Notes under the pieces: generated by a model | The model's input: the letters and a program-made list of their open reading frames with translations, nothing else | Told to the model about the DNA's origin: nothing | The model's database searches: none | Assembly: GCF_038070105.1 (NCBI RefSeq) | Contig: NZ_JBBPBZ010000002.1 | Span: 1,170,501-1,234,500, forward strand | Direction of reading: 5' to 3' | DNA from: Methylocystis sp. IM3 | GTDB taxonomy: Bacteria; Pseudomonadota; Alphaproteobacteria; Rhizobiales; Beijerinckiaceae | DNA length: 64,000 nucleotides | Translations under genes and position numbers: made by a program | In this document: positions 9,131 through 20,184 of the stretch, one piece after another | How the letters are laid out: every line of letters begins with the position of its first letter | Position numbering within the stretch: the stretch's first letter is position 1

Positions 9131-9724
9131 ATGTCCGACGAATCACTTGCGCAACCTGAAGAGACAGTCACCCGCGCCGAGCTCGAGAGCCTTCGGGAGC
9201 AGCTGAAAGCGATCCGGGGCGATCGCGACCGCCAGAATTTCGAAAGAGCGGAGATTGTCGCCAAGGCCAACGTCTACGCCAAGGAGCGGGACGAACTGAA
9301 AGAGCAGCTTGCCGCGGCCGCCGCCGAGCGCGACCGGCTCGCCCAGGAGAAAGCCTCCGCTACGGCGCTGGTGCAGAATCTGACCCGCCTGGCCGACGAC
9401 GCCAATCGCCGCGCCGACGAGGCGGCCGAGGAGATCGCGCGCCTGCGCGCCGCGATCGAAAATACGCCTTCGGCCGACCCGGTCGCGCTGCTCACGGCGC
9501 TCGCCACCGAGAAGACCAAGGCCGCCGTCGCCTGGCTGCGCGCGAAGATCCCGGCGGACAGCCCCATGCTCCCCTGGTTCGACAAGACGGTCGAAACGGT
9601 GACGATGGTCGGCTGCATGGCGGTGAGGCTGACGAAGGAGTTCATCGCCTGGGCGACGCCGCGCGTCATTGCGCTCACCAAGCAGGGCGCGGCCAAGGTG
9701 GAAGAGCTTCTGGCCAAGAAATAA
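9131..9724 (+). CDS. coiled-coil protein of unknown function
   Basis: The ATG at 9131 follows AAGGAGACGGAC, a strong ribosome-binding site; an upstream in-frame start at 8954 would add an unlikely extension. Of the 197 residues, 15-120 form a long charged coiled coil (LESLREQLKAIRGDRDR, ERDELKEQLAAAAAERDRL). The C-terminal half is helical and more hydrophobic (VETVTMVGCMAVRLTKEFIAW, then AAKVEELLAKK). No signal peptide or catalytic motif is visible. It stands as a single-gene unit closed by the terminator at 9751-9785. I do not recognise a named family. Confidence 0.82.
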   Translation: MSDESLAQPEETVTRAELESLREQLKAIRGDRDRQNFERAEIVAKANVYAKERDELKEQLAAAAAERDRLAQEKASATALVQNLTRLADDANRRADEAAEEIARLRAAIENTPSADPVALLTALATEKTKAAVAWLRAKIPADSPMLPWFDKTVETVTMVGCMAVRLTKEFIAWATPRVIALTKQGAAKVEELLAKK

Positions 9725-9750
9725 GGCCGGGCTTTTTACTGTCGTTTCGA

Positions 9751-9785
9751 AGCGCGGATGGCTCGCCATCCGCGCTTTGTTTTTG
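9751..9785 (+). terminator. Rho-independent terminator of the coiled-coil gene
   Basis: An 11-bp perfect stem (AGCGCGGATGG with CCATCCGCGCT) has a 4-nt CTCG loop and is followed by TTGTTTTTG. It lies 26 bp after the stop codon at 9724. There is no A-tract on the left flank, so it probably does not serve the convergent hupE-like gene. Confidence 0.85.
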
Positions 9786-9791
9786 TTCCGG

Positions 9792-10901
9792 TCAGGCGCC
9801 GGGGATCACGCCGATGCGCTGCAGGAACCAGAAGGCGCCGAATAGGCCGATGAGCGCGGACAGCGCATAGACGAGCTTGTCGTGGCGTTTTCCGTCGGTG
9901 TGGCGGTCGATGTAGAGCAGCACCGGCAGCACGGCCATCACAATGGCGATCTGGCCCGCCTCGACGCCGATGTTGAAGGCGGCGAGCGCCGGCACGACGG
10001 CGCCCTGCGGCACGCCCATTTCGGTGAGGGCCGAGGCGAAGCCGAAGCCGTGGATGAAGCCGAAGAGGAAGGTGTTGCGCCACCTCTTGTCGACGTTCTT
10101 CGACCAGAAGTTCTCCGCCGCGACGTAAACGATCGACAGAGCGATCAGCGCCTCCGTCAGCGTCGAGGGCAGGGTGACGATGTTGAGCGCCGCGAGCGAC
10201 AGCGTGATCGAGTGGGAGATGGTGAAGGCCGTGACGATCTTCACCACCGGCCAGACGCGATGGGCCCAGAGGATCAGCGCGAAGAGGAAGCACAGATGGT
10301 CGTAGCCGGTGACGATATGTTCGACGCCGGCCTCGAAGAACTTCTTCATCAGCTGCGCCGTCGTCTCCATGGGCTGCGCGAGGTCGAGCGGCGGGTCCTG
10401 CGGATAGCGCATGGTCTCGCCGGCGTTTGGCGTCCCCGTCAGAGAGATGAGGTGCTTGCCTTTCGACCCCTGCGCCGCCAGCAGCTTGGTCGGGTCATAG
10501 AAGACCTTGCCGGTCGTTCCCGAGCAGTCGAAGCGCATGACGACGAGCGCGCTGTCCTGGTTGGTCGGGTCCTCGCCCGCCTTCTCGACCTTGGCCATGC
10601 AGGCGCGGCCCGTCTCGTCGCGCATGGCGACGCGCTTGCCGACGAATTTGCCGATCTCCTCCTCCAGCACGCCGGGCGGCGACAGATCGACGCTCGCGCG
10701 CTCGTCCATCGTCTCCTGGAACATGCGCTCGAGATCGGTGGCGAGGAAGCCAACGTCCACGACATAGACGCGCTCGCCGGCCGGGGCGATCTTGCCCGTC
10801 GATATATCGGGCGTATGCGCCAGAGCGGGCGCCGCCATTCCCACGACCGCGCCGACGCACAACAGCGCCGAGGCGGCCAGCCTCCTCCAGAACCCCGTCA
10901 T
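9792..10901 (-). CDS. hupE: HupE/UreJ-family nickel permease-like protein
   Basis: HupE/UreJ proteins are inner-membrane nickel (or cobalt) uptake permeases. This 369-residue version has a cleavable signal peptide ending PALAH (about residue 29). A soluble periplasmic domain follows to about 175, then six or seven membrane helices. The family motifs are present: GVEHIVTGYDHL at the start of the membrane part and FGFIHGFGFASAL in the middle. These His and Asp residues are the metal-pathway residues of the family. The ATG at 10901 is preferred; a TTG at 10907 is possible. It is divergent from nikR, with about 145 bp between, which strongly suggests NikR control and a nickel substrate. The large N-terminal periplasmic domain marks it as the HupE/UreJ_2 subgroup. 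Confidence 0.85.
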   Translation of the reverse strand: MTGFWRRLAASALLCVGAVVGMAAPALAHTPDISTGKIAPAGERVYVVDVGFLATDLERMFQETMDERASVDLSPPGVLEEEIGKFVGKRVAMRDETGRACMAKVEKAGEDPTNQDSALVVMRFDCSGTTGKVFYDPTKLLAAQGSKGKHLISLTGTPNAGETMRYPQDPPLDLAQPMETTAQLMKKFFEAGVEHIVTGYDHLCFLFALILWAHRVWPVVKIVTAFTISHSITLSLAALNIVTLPSTLTEALIALSIVYVAAENFWSKNVDKRWRNTFLFGFIHGFGFASALTEMGVPQGAVVPALAAFNIGVEAGQIAIVMAVLPVLLYIDRHTDGKRHDKLVYALSALIGLFGAFWFLQRIGVIPGA

Positions 10902-11047
10902 CTTCAACGTTTCCTTTTGTTTTGGTTGGCGCGCACCATGCCAAAGGCGCAGGGCCCGGACAAGACCGTGTAAACAAAGCTTCGTTGCGGGCGACGGCGC
11001 TGGCCGGTAGAAAGCGTAAGAGGCGACGGGCCGGAGCAGGGGCGGCG

Positions 11048-11509
11048 ATGCAGCGCGTGACGGTGACGATAGACGACGAGCTGATGAGCGCGCTCGATCG
11101 CTACATGGAGGCGGGCGGGCATCAGAACCGTTCCGAGGCGGTGCGCGATCTCGTGCGCGCCGGCCTGCTCAAAGAGCCCAGGGCCGACGACCATGCGCGG
11201 CCCTGCATCGCAGCGCTGGTCTATGTCTATGACCACGAGACGCGCCAGCTCTCCAGGAAGCTCGTCCACGACCACCACACCCACGCCGACATGTCCATTG
11301 CGACGCTGCATGTGCATCTCGACGCCTCGAGCTGCCTGGAGGTCTCGCTGCTCAAGGGCCAGAAATCCGAGGTCGAACACTTCGCCAGCCATCTGATCGG
11401 CGAGCGCGGCGTGCGCTACGGCCAGCTTGTCGTTGTCCCGGCCGAGGCGGAAGACGGCGATCCGGCGGCCAGCCAGACCGCGCCGGACCACCCGCACGCT
11501 CATGATTAA
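11048..11509 (+). CDS. nikR: nickel-responsive regulator NikR
   Basis: This ribbon-helix-helix repressor binds DNA when loaded with nickel and tunes nickel uptake. Residues 1-45 form the RHH domain (MQRVTVTIDDELM, then NRSEAVRDLVR). Residues 52-135 form the ACT-like metal domain. The square-planar nickel ligands can be read as His77, His88, His90 and Cys96 in HHTHADMSIATLHVH...SSC, all conserved. The C-terminus adds a short His-rich tail (DHPHAHD) not present in E. coli NikR. The ATG at 11048 matches the family start; an upstream in-frame extension is rejected. It is divergent from the hupE-like gene and upstream of a TonB-dependent receptor, so both are probable targets. I could not identify its operator by eye. 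Confidence 0.95.
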   Translation: MQRVTVTIDDELMSALDRYMEAGGHQNRSEAVRDLVRAGLLKEPRADDHARPCIAALVYVYDHETRQLSRKLVHDHHTHADMSIATLHVHLDASSCLEVSLLKGQKSEVEHFASHLIGERGVRYGQLVVVPAEAEDGDPAASQTAPDHPHAHD

Positions 11510-11546
11510 TACCTCCTTAAGCTTCTGTTGCAAAAAAGTTACTCGC

Positions 11547-11563
11547 CCGCCAATTCTTGGCGG
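11547..11563 (+). other. perfect hairpin between nikR and the TonB-dependent receptor
   Basis: CCGCCAA-TTC-TTGGCGG forms a 7-bp perfect stem with a 3-nt loop, 37 bp after the nikR stop. No U-tract follows, so it is not a standard terminator. It could be an operator palindrome or an mRNA structure in the leader of the receptor gene. The rest of the 275-bp spacer (11510-11784) shows no gene. Confidence 0.4.
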
Positions 11564-11784
11564 CCCGATTGACAGTCGCGTCCCCCGTAAGACAAATTTT
11601 CGGAAAAATCACAACGACCGTCGGGAGCGACAATGAACCGCCCAAAGCAAAGTCCGAGGTCAGGTCCATGGCTCTCTGCGGAGAGAACGCCTCTTCGCCA
11701 ATAGAGGCGCAGGCGCGCACGACCGCTCAAATCAGCGTAAGGCAAAGAAAAAAATAGCTGCGCCAATTTGTGGAGACCGCCAGG

Positions 11785-14265
11785 ATGTTCGCCCGCCGCA
11801 CGCAAATCTCCCTCGCCGCGCTCCTGGCCGCCTGTTGCGCAGGCGAGGCTTTTGCGCAGGCAACCCTGCCGACGATCAACGTTGGCGGGCGTCAGCCGCG
11901 CCGGGTGGCGAGCAAGCCGGCGCCGCGAACTCAGGCTCCGGTGCGCGCGGTTCCCGCGGTGGTGGCCGCTCAACCGGCGCCGGGACCGGTGGAGCCCAGC
12001 ACGGAGCAGGACACCGCGCTCGGCCCGAAGATCGATTATCCGACCGGCCCGAAGCAGATGACCTCGTCGAGCGAGCGGTTCTTTACCGGCGGCCAGGTCA
12101 ACGCCATCCCCTTCTACCGGCCGGGCGAGGCGCTCGAAATCGTGCCGGGTCTCGCGGTCACCCAGCACAGCGGCGAGGGCAAGGCGAACCAATATTATCT
12201 GCGCGGCTTCGACCTCGATCACGGCACCGATCTTGCGCTCTATCTCGACGACATGCCGCTCAACATGCGCACGCATGGTCATGGCCAGGGCTATGCGGAC
12301 GCGAATTTTGTCATGCCCGAGCTGCTCGCCTCGGTCGATGCGCGCAAGGGCCCCTACAATGTCGAAGACGGCGATTTCTCGAACGCCGGCACCATCCGGA
12401 TGCAATATCTGAAGAGAGTGCCGCAGGGCGTCTTCACGTCGAGCGCCGGCGAATTCGGCTATGGCCGCCAGTTCGGCATGAAGTCCTGGAGCTTCATGGG
12501 CGGCGACATTCTGGGCGCGGCCGAGGCGACGATCTACAACGGCCCCTGGGTCGTGCCGAACAATGTCCGCAAGATCAACGCCGTGATGCGCTACTCGCGC
12601 GGCGACGAGGCCAATGGCTTCGGCGTGACCGGCATGGCCTACGCCAACCACTGGACCTCCACGGACCAGCTTCCGCTTCGGGCCGTCGATACGGGGCTCA
12701 TCTCGCGATGGGGCTCCCTCAGCCCGACGGACGGCGGCGACACCACGCGCTTCAGCCTGTCCGGCCACTGGAACCGGGAAGGCGAGAACAACTATTCCCG
12801 CGTCAACGCCTATGCGATCCATTCGACGCTGGAGCTCTACAACAACTTCACCTATTTCCTCACCAATCCGGTGTTGGGCGACCAGTTCCGTCAGTTCGAC
12901 CGCCGCACCATTCTGGGCTCGAACGGCATCCACGGCATCAGGTTCAATTTTCTCGACTTTCCGTCCGAGCTTCGCTTCGGCTATCAGACGCGCTGGGACG
13001 ACATTCGCGTCGGCCTGCAGGACACCTTCCGCCGCGCGGCCTACGACGCCATCCGCAACGACGCCGTGGCGGAAGGCAATATGAGCCTCCTGACGGACGT
13101 GAAGACCAAATGGGCGCCCTGGCTCACGACGATCGTCGGCGCGCGCTACGACTATTACTGGGCCAGCGTCAACGGCCTGCAATCGCCATACGCCGCTCCG
13201 ATCGTCGGCTATCTCAACGAAGACCCGGCGCAGCCGGTGAAGCTCTGGACCGCGCCGTACAACAGCGGCGCCAGCGCGGCGCAGCTCATCAGCCCGAAAG
13301 CCTCGGTCATCATCAATCCCTTCGACGACAAGACGGATTTCTACCTGAATTTCGGCCGCGGCTTCCACTCGACCGACGCGCGCGGCACGACGCAGAATTA
13401 TTCCACCAACGAAGCGACGGACGATCTCGGCTATCTGTGGGTCGCCAAGCGTCCGCTGCTGTCCCCCTCGACCGCGGCGGAAGTCGGCGTCAAGACCAAG
13501 GCGATCGACCGGCTCGAGTCGGCGCTGACGCTGTTCTGGATTCAGCTGAGATCGGAAAACGTCTTCGCCGGCGACTCGGGCAATACCGTCTTCGGACCGC
13601 CGAGCCGGCGCCTCGGCGTCGAGTTCACCAATCACTACCGGCCGCTGTCGTGGTTGAGCTTCGAGGGCGACGTCACCGCGACCTATTCGCGCTTCATCGG
13701 CTTCGACCAGGAACAGGCCGCCCTCTACCAGCAGCTGCTTCAGCCTGACAGCATCGCGTGGGGGACCTTCCTCGGCAATGCGCCGGGCAATTATCTGGTG
13801 AACGCGCCGCCGATCGTGGCGACGGCGGTGGTGGAGTTCGGCGAGTCGACGGGCTGGTTCAGCGCGTTCAAATATCGCTACATTTCGCAGCGCCCCCTGA
13901 CCGCCGACGGTTTCTTGCAAAGCCCCGCGATCGGCGTGGTCAACGCCCGCGCCGGCTACCGCTGGAAGGACGGCTGGAAGCTGCAGCTCGACGTCTTCAA
14001 CATGTTCAATTCCCGCTCGCAGGCGATCGCATACGGCTATGGGTCGCTCATTCCCACGGACCCGCTGTATCAAGCCTGCAACGGCCTGATCAACGTGCCG
14101 GCTTCAGCGGCCAATTGCGGGGTGGGCGTGATGGATGTGCATGGCCATCCCGTCGAGCCGCCGACCTGGCGGCTGACCTTCAGCGGACCGCTCAATTACG
14201 ATACGCTCATCAACAACACCCCCGACGTGACCGAACCGTTCAAGCTCGTCAAATTCTGGGAATGA
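11785..14265 (+). CDS. TonB-dependent outer-membrane receptor, probably for a nickel complex
   Basis: This 826-residue outer-membrane protein has a signal peptide ending GEAFAQA (about residue 26) and a Pro/Ala-rich spacer. The plug domain spans about residues 75-205 (GEALEIVPGLAVTQHSG, YLRGFDLDHGTDLAL). A 22-strand-type barrel ends in an aromatic terminus (KLVKFWE). The plug contains a histidine-rich stretch, MRTHGHGQGYAD. The ATG at 11785 is chosen because GGAG lies 10 bases upstream; a GTG at 11770 is the alternative. Its position directly after nikR and next to the hupE-like permease suggests that it imports nickel or a nickel chelate. TonB receptors co-located with NikR and HupE are known in proteobacteria, but the substrate here is inferred from neighbours only. 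Confidence 0.9.
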   Translation: MFARRTQISLAALLAACCAGEAFAQATLPTINVGGRQPRRVASKPAPRTQAPVRAVPAVVAAQPAPGPVEPSTEQDTALGPKIDYPTGPKQMTSSSERFFTGGQVNAIPFYRPGEALEIVPGLAVTQHSGEGKANQYYLRGFDLDHGTDLALYLDDMPLNMRTHGHGQGYADANFVMPELLASVDARKGPYNVEDGDFSNAGTIRMQYLKRVPQGVFTSSAGEFGYGRQFGMKSWSFMGGDILGAAEATIYNGPWVVPNNVRKINAVMRYSRGDEANGFGVTGMAYANHWTSTDQLPLRAVDTGLISRWGSLSPTDGGDTTRFSLSGHWNREGENNYSRVNAYAIHSTLELYNNFTYFLTNPVLGDQFRQFDRRTILGSNGIHGIRFNFLDFPSELRFGYQTRWDDIRVGLQDTFRRAAYDAIRNDAVAEGNMSLLTDVKTKWAPWLTTIVGARYDYYWASVNGLQSPYAAPIVGYLNEDPAQPVKLWTAPYNSGASAAQLISPKASVIINPFDDKTDFYLNFGRGFHSTDARGTTQNYSTNEATDDLGYLWVAKRPLLSPSTAAEVGVKTKAIDRLESALTLFWIQLRSENVFAGDSGNTVFGPPSRRLGVEFTNHYRPLSWLSFEGDVTATYSRFIGFDQEQAALYQQLLQPDSIAWGTFLGNAPGNYLVNAPPIVATAVVEFGESTGWFSAFKYRYISQRPLTADGFLQSPAIGVVNARAGYRWKDGWKLQLDVFNMFNSRSQAIAYGYGSLIPTDPLYQACNGLINVPASAANCGVGVMDVHGHPVEPPTWRLTFSGPLNYDTLINNTPDVTEPFKLVKFWE

Positions 14266-14374
14266 GACGGCCGCGCCCGATTGCGGCGCCGCCGTCTCGC
14301 GGTGGCCGGCCCCCGAGCCCCTCGCGCTCGGGCTCGCAGGATGATTCTCGGCGCTCCTGTGTTAAAAGCCGCCC

Positions 14375-16282
14375 ATGCGTTTCTCTCCCACCTTCCTCGA
14401 CGAAATCCGGGCGCGCGTTCCCGTGTCGGAGGTCGTGCGTCAGAAGGTGAAGCTCAAGAAGGAAGGGCGCGAGTGGCGCGGGCTGTCGCCCTTCAACGCC
14501 GAGAAGACGCCTTCCTTCTACGTGAACGACCAGAAGGGCTTCTTTCACGATTTCTCCTCGGGCAAGCATGGGGACGGCTTCGCCTTCCTGATGGAGACGG
14601 AGGGACTGACCTTCCCCGAGGCGGTGGAGCGGCTGGCGGCGCTGGCGGGCCTTCCCATGCCCGTCGAGACGCGGGAGGAGCGCGAGCAGGACGTGCGCCG
14701 CGCGAGCCTCGGCGAGGCGCTCGAATGGGCGGCCGAATTCTTCCAAAAGCAGCTCGCGAGCCCCGCCGGTCGAGAGGCGCGGACCTATCTCGACCGCCGG
14801 CAGGTCTCGGCCGTCTCCCGCGACAAATTCCGGCTCGGCTATGCGCCGCCCGACCGGCACGCGCTGCGCGACCATCTCGCCGGCAAGGGCGCGACGGCCG
14901 AGACGATGATCGAGGCCGGGCTGCTGATCCACGGCCCCGACATTGCGGTTCCCTACGACCGGTTCCGCAACCGCCTGATGTTCCCGATCTGCGACCGCGC
15001 CGGCAGGGTCATCGCCTTCGGCGGACGCGCATTGGAGGCCGACGCCCAGGCCAAATATCTGAACTCCCCCGAGACCCCGCTCTTCCACAAGGGCGCGACG
15101 CTCTACAATCTGCACAACGCCCGCAAGGCCGCGCATGACGCCGGCGCGGTGATCGCGGTCGAGGGCTATATGGACGTGATCGCCCTCACGGCGGCGGGCT
15201 TCCCCCATGCCGTCGCGCCGCTCGGGACGGCGCTGACGGCGGATCAGTGCCAACTGCTGTGGCGCATGGCGGAGGAGCCGATCCTCTGTTTCGACGGCGA
15301 CAAGGCAGGGCTCAAGGCCGCCTATCGCGCCGTGGACACGGCGCTGCCGCTCATTGGCCCCGGCCGGACGCTGCGCTTCGCGCTCCTTCCGGACGGACAG
15401 GACCCGGACGAGTTGTTGCGCGCCGGCGGCCCGGCGGCGGTGGCGCAGGCCCTCGACAAGCCGCTGCCGCTCGTCGATCTGCTCTGGGTGCGCGAAACGC
15501 AAGGCGCGCCGCTCGACACGCCCGAACGGCGCGCGGGGCTGGAGCGCCGCTTGCGGGAGGTCGCGGCCCAGATCGGCGACGAGACGCTGCGCCGCTACTA
15601 TGGCCAGGAATTGAGCGACCGGCTGGCGCGCCTTCTCGGCCCCGCGCCTGCGGCTCCGGGGCGGGGGCGCGACTTTTCGCCTCGTCGCCGCGCTTTCTCC
15701 CGCCGGGGCGAGTCGGAGGGCGGTCCGGTCCGAATCAGCGCGGCGCTCGCCAATTCGCCACTCTTTCGTGGCGTCAAGGCGCCGATTGCGCCGCGGGACG
15801 CGCTGATCCTGCTCATCTTGATGAACCACCCGGAGGTGCTCGCGGCGCAGCTCGAAGACGTGGCGGGCCTCGAATTCGCTTCGCCCGACGCCTCGGCTTT
15901 GCGCGACGCCCTGCTGCGCTTCGCCGAGGCGGGCGGCGGCGCGCGCGCCGATCTCTTGCGGGCGCTCGAGGAGGCGGGGCTCGCCGCCGTCGCCGGCCGC
16001 CTCTCCGGCATGGTCGCCCATGCAGCGCTCTGGAGCGTGCGCCCCGACGCGGCTCCGGCCGACGCGGCGGAAAGCCTGCGTCAGGCTTTGGTCTTGCATC
16101 GGCGTTTTTGGGCGCTAAATAAGGAGCTTCGCGCAGTTGAGGCCCGACTGGCCGAAAATTCCAGCGAGCATGATTTGGCGCGCCTGAAGGATATCCACAC
16201 GCAGCTCACCGCCCTAGATGGCGCTGAGGCGGCCCTCGAGGGTTTCGGCGCCTCTTCAGGACGGTCGACGCGCGCGCTTTGA
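14375..16282 (+). CDS. dnaG: DNA primase DnaG
   Basis: DnaG makes RNA primers for replication. The 635-residue protein has the N-terminal CHC2-fold region, but the zinc ligands are missing. The position normally occupied by the first Cys reads GLSPFNAEKTPSF, and the second pair reads HDFSSGKHGD. I recall similar substitutions in other Rhizobiales DnaG proteins, so this is probably a clade trait rather than decay. The TOPRIM core follows at about 255-345 (VEGYMDVIAL, CFDGDKAGLKAA). The helical DnaB-interaction domain occupies the end. It lies upstream of rpoD in the same direction, the usual macromolecular-synthesis order, with about 210 bp between. No clear ribosome-binding site precedes the ATG at 14375, but it matches the family start MRFSPTFLDEI. 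Confidence 0.96.
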   Translation: MRFSPTFLDEIRARVPVSEVVRQKVKLKKEGREWRGLSPFNAEKTPSFYVNDQKGFFHDFSSGKHGDGFAFLMETEGLTFPEAVERLAALAGLPMPVETREEREQDVRRASLGEALEWAAEFFQKQLASPAGREARTYLDRRQVSAVSRDKFRLGYAPPDRHALRDHLAGKGATAETMIEAGLLIHGPDIAVPYDRFRNRLMFPICDRAGRVIAFGGRALEADAQAKYLNSPETPLFHKGATLYNLHNARKAAHDAGAVIAVEGYMDVIALTAAGFPHAVAPLGTALTADQCQLLWRMAEEPILCFDGDKAGLKAAYRAVDTALPLIGPGRTLRFALLPDGQDPDELLRAGGPAAVAQALDKPLPLVDLLWVRETQGAPLDTPERRAGLERRLREVAAQIGDETLRRYYGQELSDRLARLLGPAPAAPGRGRDFSPRRRAFSRRGESEGGPVRISAALANSPLFRGVKAPIAPRDALILLILMNHPEVLAAQLEDVAGLEFASPDASALRDALLRFAEAGGGARADLLRALEEAGLAAVAGRLSGMVAHAALWSVRPDAAPADAAESLRQALVLHRRFWALNKELRAVEARLAENSSEHDLARLKDIHTQLTALDGAEAALEGFGASSGRSTRAL

Positions 16283-16491
16283 CTTCTGGGGCCACAGCGC
16301 AATTTGAATGTGGTTAGCGGGGCGTTAAGACCCCAAGAGCAATGTGAGGACTATCGGCGCGAGGCCGTCCGCCGCGGCGCCGAACGGGGGAGGGGCCGGA
16401 GCTGGCAGTCTCCGGAACATGTCGAAGAGGTTCGAGGTCCGCGCCGCACCCCCGTGAGGGAGGGCGGCGGGCGGACCATGTGGAGCTGTGA

Positions 16492-18504
<2,013 letters not shown>

Positions 18505-18717
18505 GGACGCGCCGTCTCGCAGCCTCTCGGTTCTCCGACAATGAACCGCATTTCCGGCGCACGGGAGCAATTTGTCACGGCGGCGCTTCAGCTTTGCTGA
18601 AACAGGCGAAGCCATTGCCGCCATCAGGACGAATGCGCCACGTCGCGCGCTCGACGCCCCGGCGCATCTTTATTGCGGGCCTATCTGCTCGCTTTGGCCG
18701 TCTTTCTTGCCGCAGTC

Positions 18718-20184
18718 TCAGGGAATTGCCAGGGGGAGGCGAACCATGAATTCACTCCCTCTTCCCAAACCCTCGCTTTTTGCTTCGATTGTTCCGTCAT
18801 GCAGTTCGATAAGTTTTCGTGCGAGCGCCAAGCCGATCCCGATCCCCTCATGAGTTCTGTCAGAACCGTTTTTCATTTGATTGAACAGTCCGAAGATCCA
18901 TTTGATCTGCTCGGGTCGAACGCCGACGCCGGTGTCGCGCACACTCACCAATGCCTCGTCGGCCTGGCGTGAAACGGTCAAATCGACCGTCCCGCCTGGA
19001 TCAGTATATTTGGCGGCGTTATCCAGGAGATTGCTGATTGCTTGGGTGCTAATCCGAACATCGTCGCAACTGATTGGCAACGCCTTGTCTGCGAGAATGA
19101 CGTTCAGCTTTATGCCTTTCTTTTCGAACTGGGCCTTGTGAGAGTCCTCGATGAGAGCCACCATCTCATTGAGATCGCGCTGTTCCTTCCTGAGATCGAT
19201 TTGCCCGCATGCCATGCGTGACACTTGGAAAATGTCTTCCACCACCCTGGTCAGATGCCGGACCTGTCTCTGCATCCTCGAAAACAATGTCTGGAATTTC
19301 TTGTTTATGGTCGAATCATTTCCCATTACATCCATTGCTAGTTGGATCGTCGCGAGCGGCGTTCGTAGTTCGTGCCCCAGCGTCGCCAAAAATTCATCTT
19401 TGCGCTGGTTGGCCTCATGCAGGGCTTGAATGGCGAATTCACGCTCGCTGATGTCGGTGTTCGCGCCGATCCATTCACGCACTTTGCCATCGGGGTATAG
19501 CAGTGGGACCCCTTTTGCGGCCATCCACCGATATTCGCCATCGCACCGACGCACCCGATAATCCACGACGTAGAGCGTCTTCGTTTCGACTGCGCGCCGC
19601 CAAACGGGTTCGACGCGCGCACGGTCGTCGGGATGGATCGCTTCGAGCCAGCCCCACCCGGCGGCTTGCGCGACTGTCTGACCGGTGAACTGGAGCCACG
19701 TAGGGTGCACTTTTTCCTTGGTAACCAGGCCATCCGGGCCGGTTGTCCAGAGCACCTGGGATGTGGCGAAGACAAGCGCCCGGAACCGCTCTTCGCTCTC
19801 CCGCAGGGCTTCGTGGGACAGCTTCTGTTTGGTGACGTCTTCCGAGGCGATGACAATGCCGCCGATTTCTCCGCTCGCATCGCGCCACGGCCGTAGCGAC
19901 CAACTGACATATTGAACCACGCCGTCTGCGCGATCAAACCGTTCGTCTGCCGCGCTGAAGCACTCTCCGGCTAACGCCCTTCTGTGAAGTTCTTTCCAGC
20001 GCTCCGGGATTTCGGGAAAAAGGTCGTAATGGCGCAGCCCTTTGATGGGCGTTGGCAGGCTATAATCGTCGATCCACCTGCCACTCGCGGCAAGGTAGCG
20101 CATCTCCCGATCGAACATCGCCACTGCTGTAGGCAGGTCGTCGATGAAAAAACGTAAAAAATCTGTTCTGCCGTGTCTTTCCAT
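18718..20184 (-). CDS. soluble PAS-PAS sensor histidine kinase
   Basis: This 488-residue transmitter kinase has no membrane segment. A first PAS domain (about 5-120; FFIDDLPTAVAMFDREMRYL) is followed by a PAS/PAC domain (about 130-250; TTGPDGLVTKEKVHPTW, IHPDDRARVEP). HisKA has the phospho-acceptor motif LGHELRTPLATI near residue 267. HATPase has N box NLLDNAAKY, G1 DTGVGVRP and G2 GIGIGLALARK. The motifs look intact. No response regulator is adjacent. Base composition looks more AT-rich than in dnaG or rpoD, and the gene is bordered by the 500-bp gap at 20185-20686, so later acquisition is possible. The signal is unknown; PAC-type PAS domains often bind small ligands or flavin. Confidence 0.9.
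   Translation of the reverse strand: MERHGRTDFLRFFIDDLPTAVAMFDREMRYLAASGRWIDDYSLPTPIKGLRHYDLFPEIPERWKELHRRALAGECFSAADERFDRADGVVQYVSWSLRPWRDASGEIGGIVIASEDVTKQKLSHEALRESEERFRALVFATSQVLWTTGPDGLVTKEKVHPTWLQFTGQTVAQAAGWGWLEAIHPDDRARVEPVWRRAVETKTLYVVDYRVRRCDGEYRWMAAKGVPLLYPDGKVREWIGANTDISEREFAIQALHEANQRKDEFLATLGHELRTPLATIQLAMDVMGNDSTINKKFQTLFSRMQRQVRHLTRVVEDIFQVSRMACGQIDLRKEQRDLNEMVALIEDSHKAQFEKKGIKLNVILADKALPISCDDVRISTQAISNLLDNAAKYTDPGGTVDLTVSRQADEALVSVRDTGVGVRPEQIKWIFGLFNQMKNGSDRTHEGIGIGLALARKLIELHDGTIEAKSEGLGRGSEFMVRLPLAIP

Noticed and set aside
11539..14073. 844-residue minus-strand ORF opposite the TonB-dependent receptor
   Set aside because: The plus strand has a signal peptide, plug and barrel. 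The opposite frame is Arg/Asp/Val-rich without motifs and arises from codon bias.
14290..14345. GC-rich hairpin (CCCGAGC...GCTCGGG) after the TonB receptor gene as a terminator
   Set aside because: No U-tract follows, and GC-rich inverted repeats are frequent by chance at this base composition.
14249..16099. 616-residue minus-strand ORF opposite dnaG
   Set aside because: It lies entirely antisense to an unmistakable primase gene and shows no recognisable motif.
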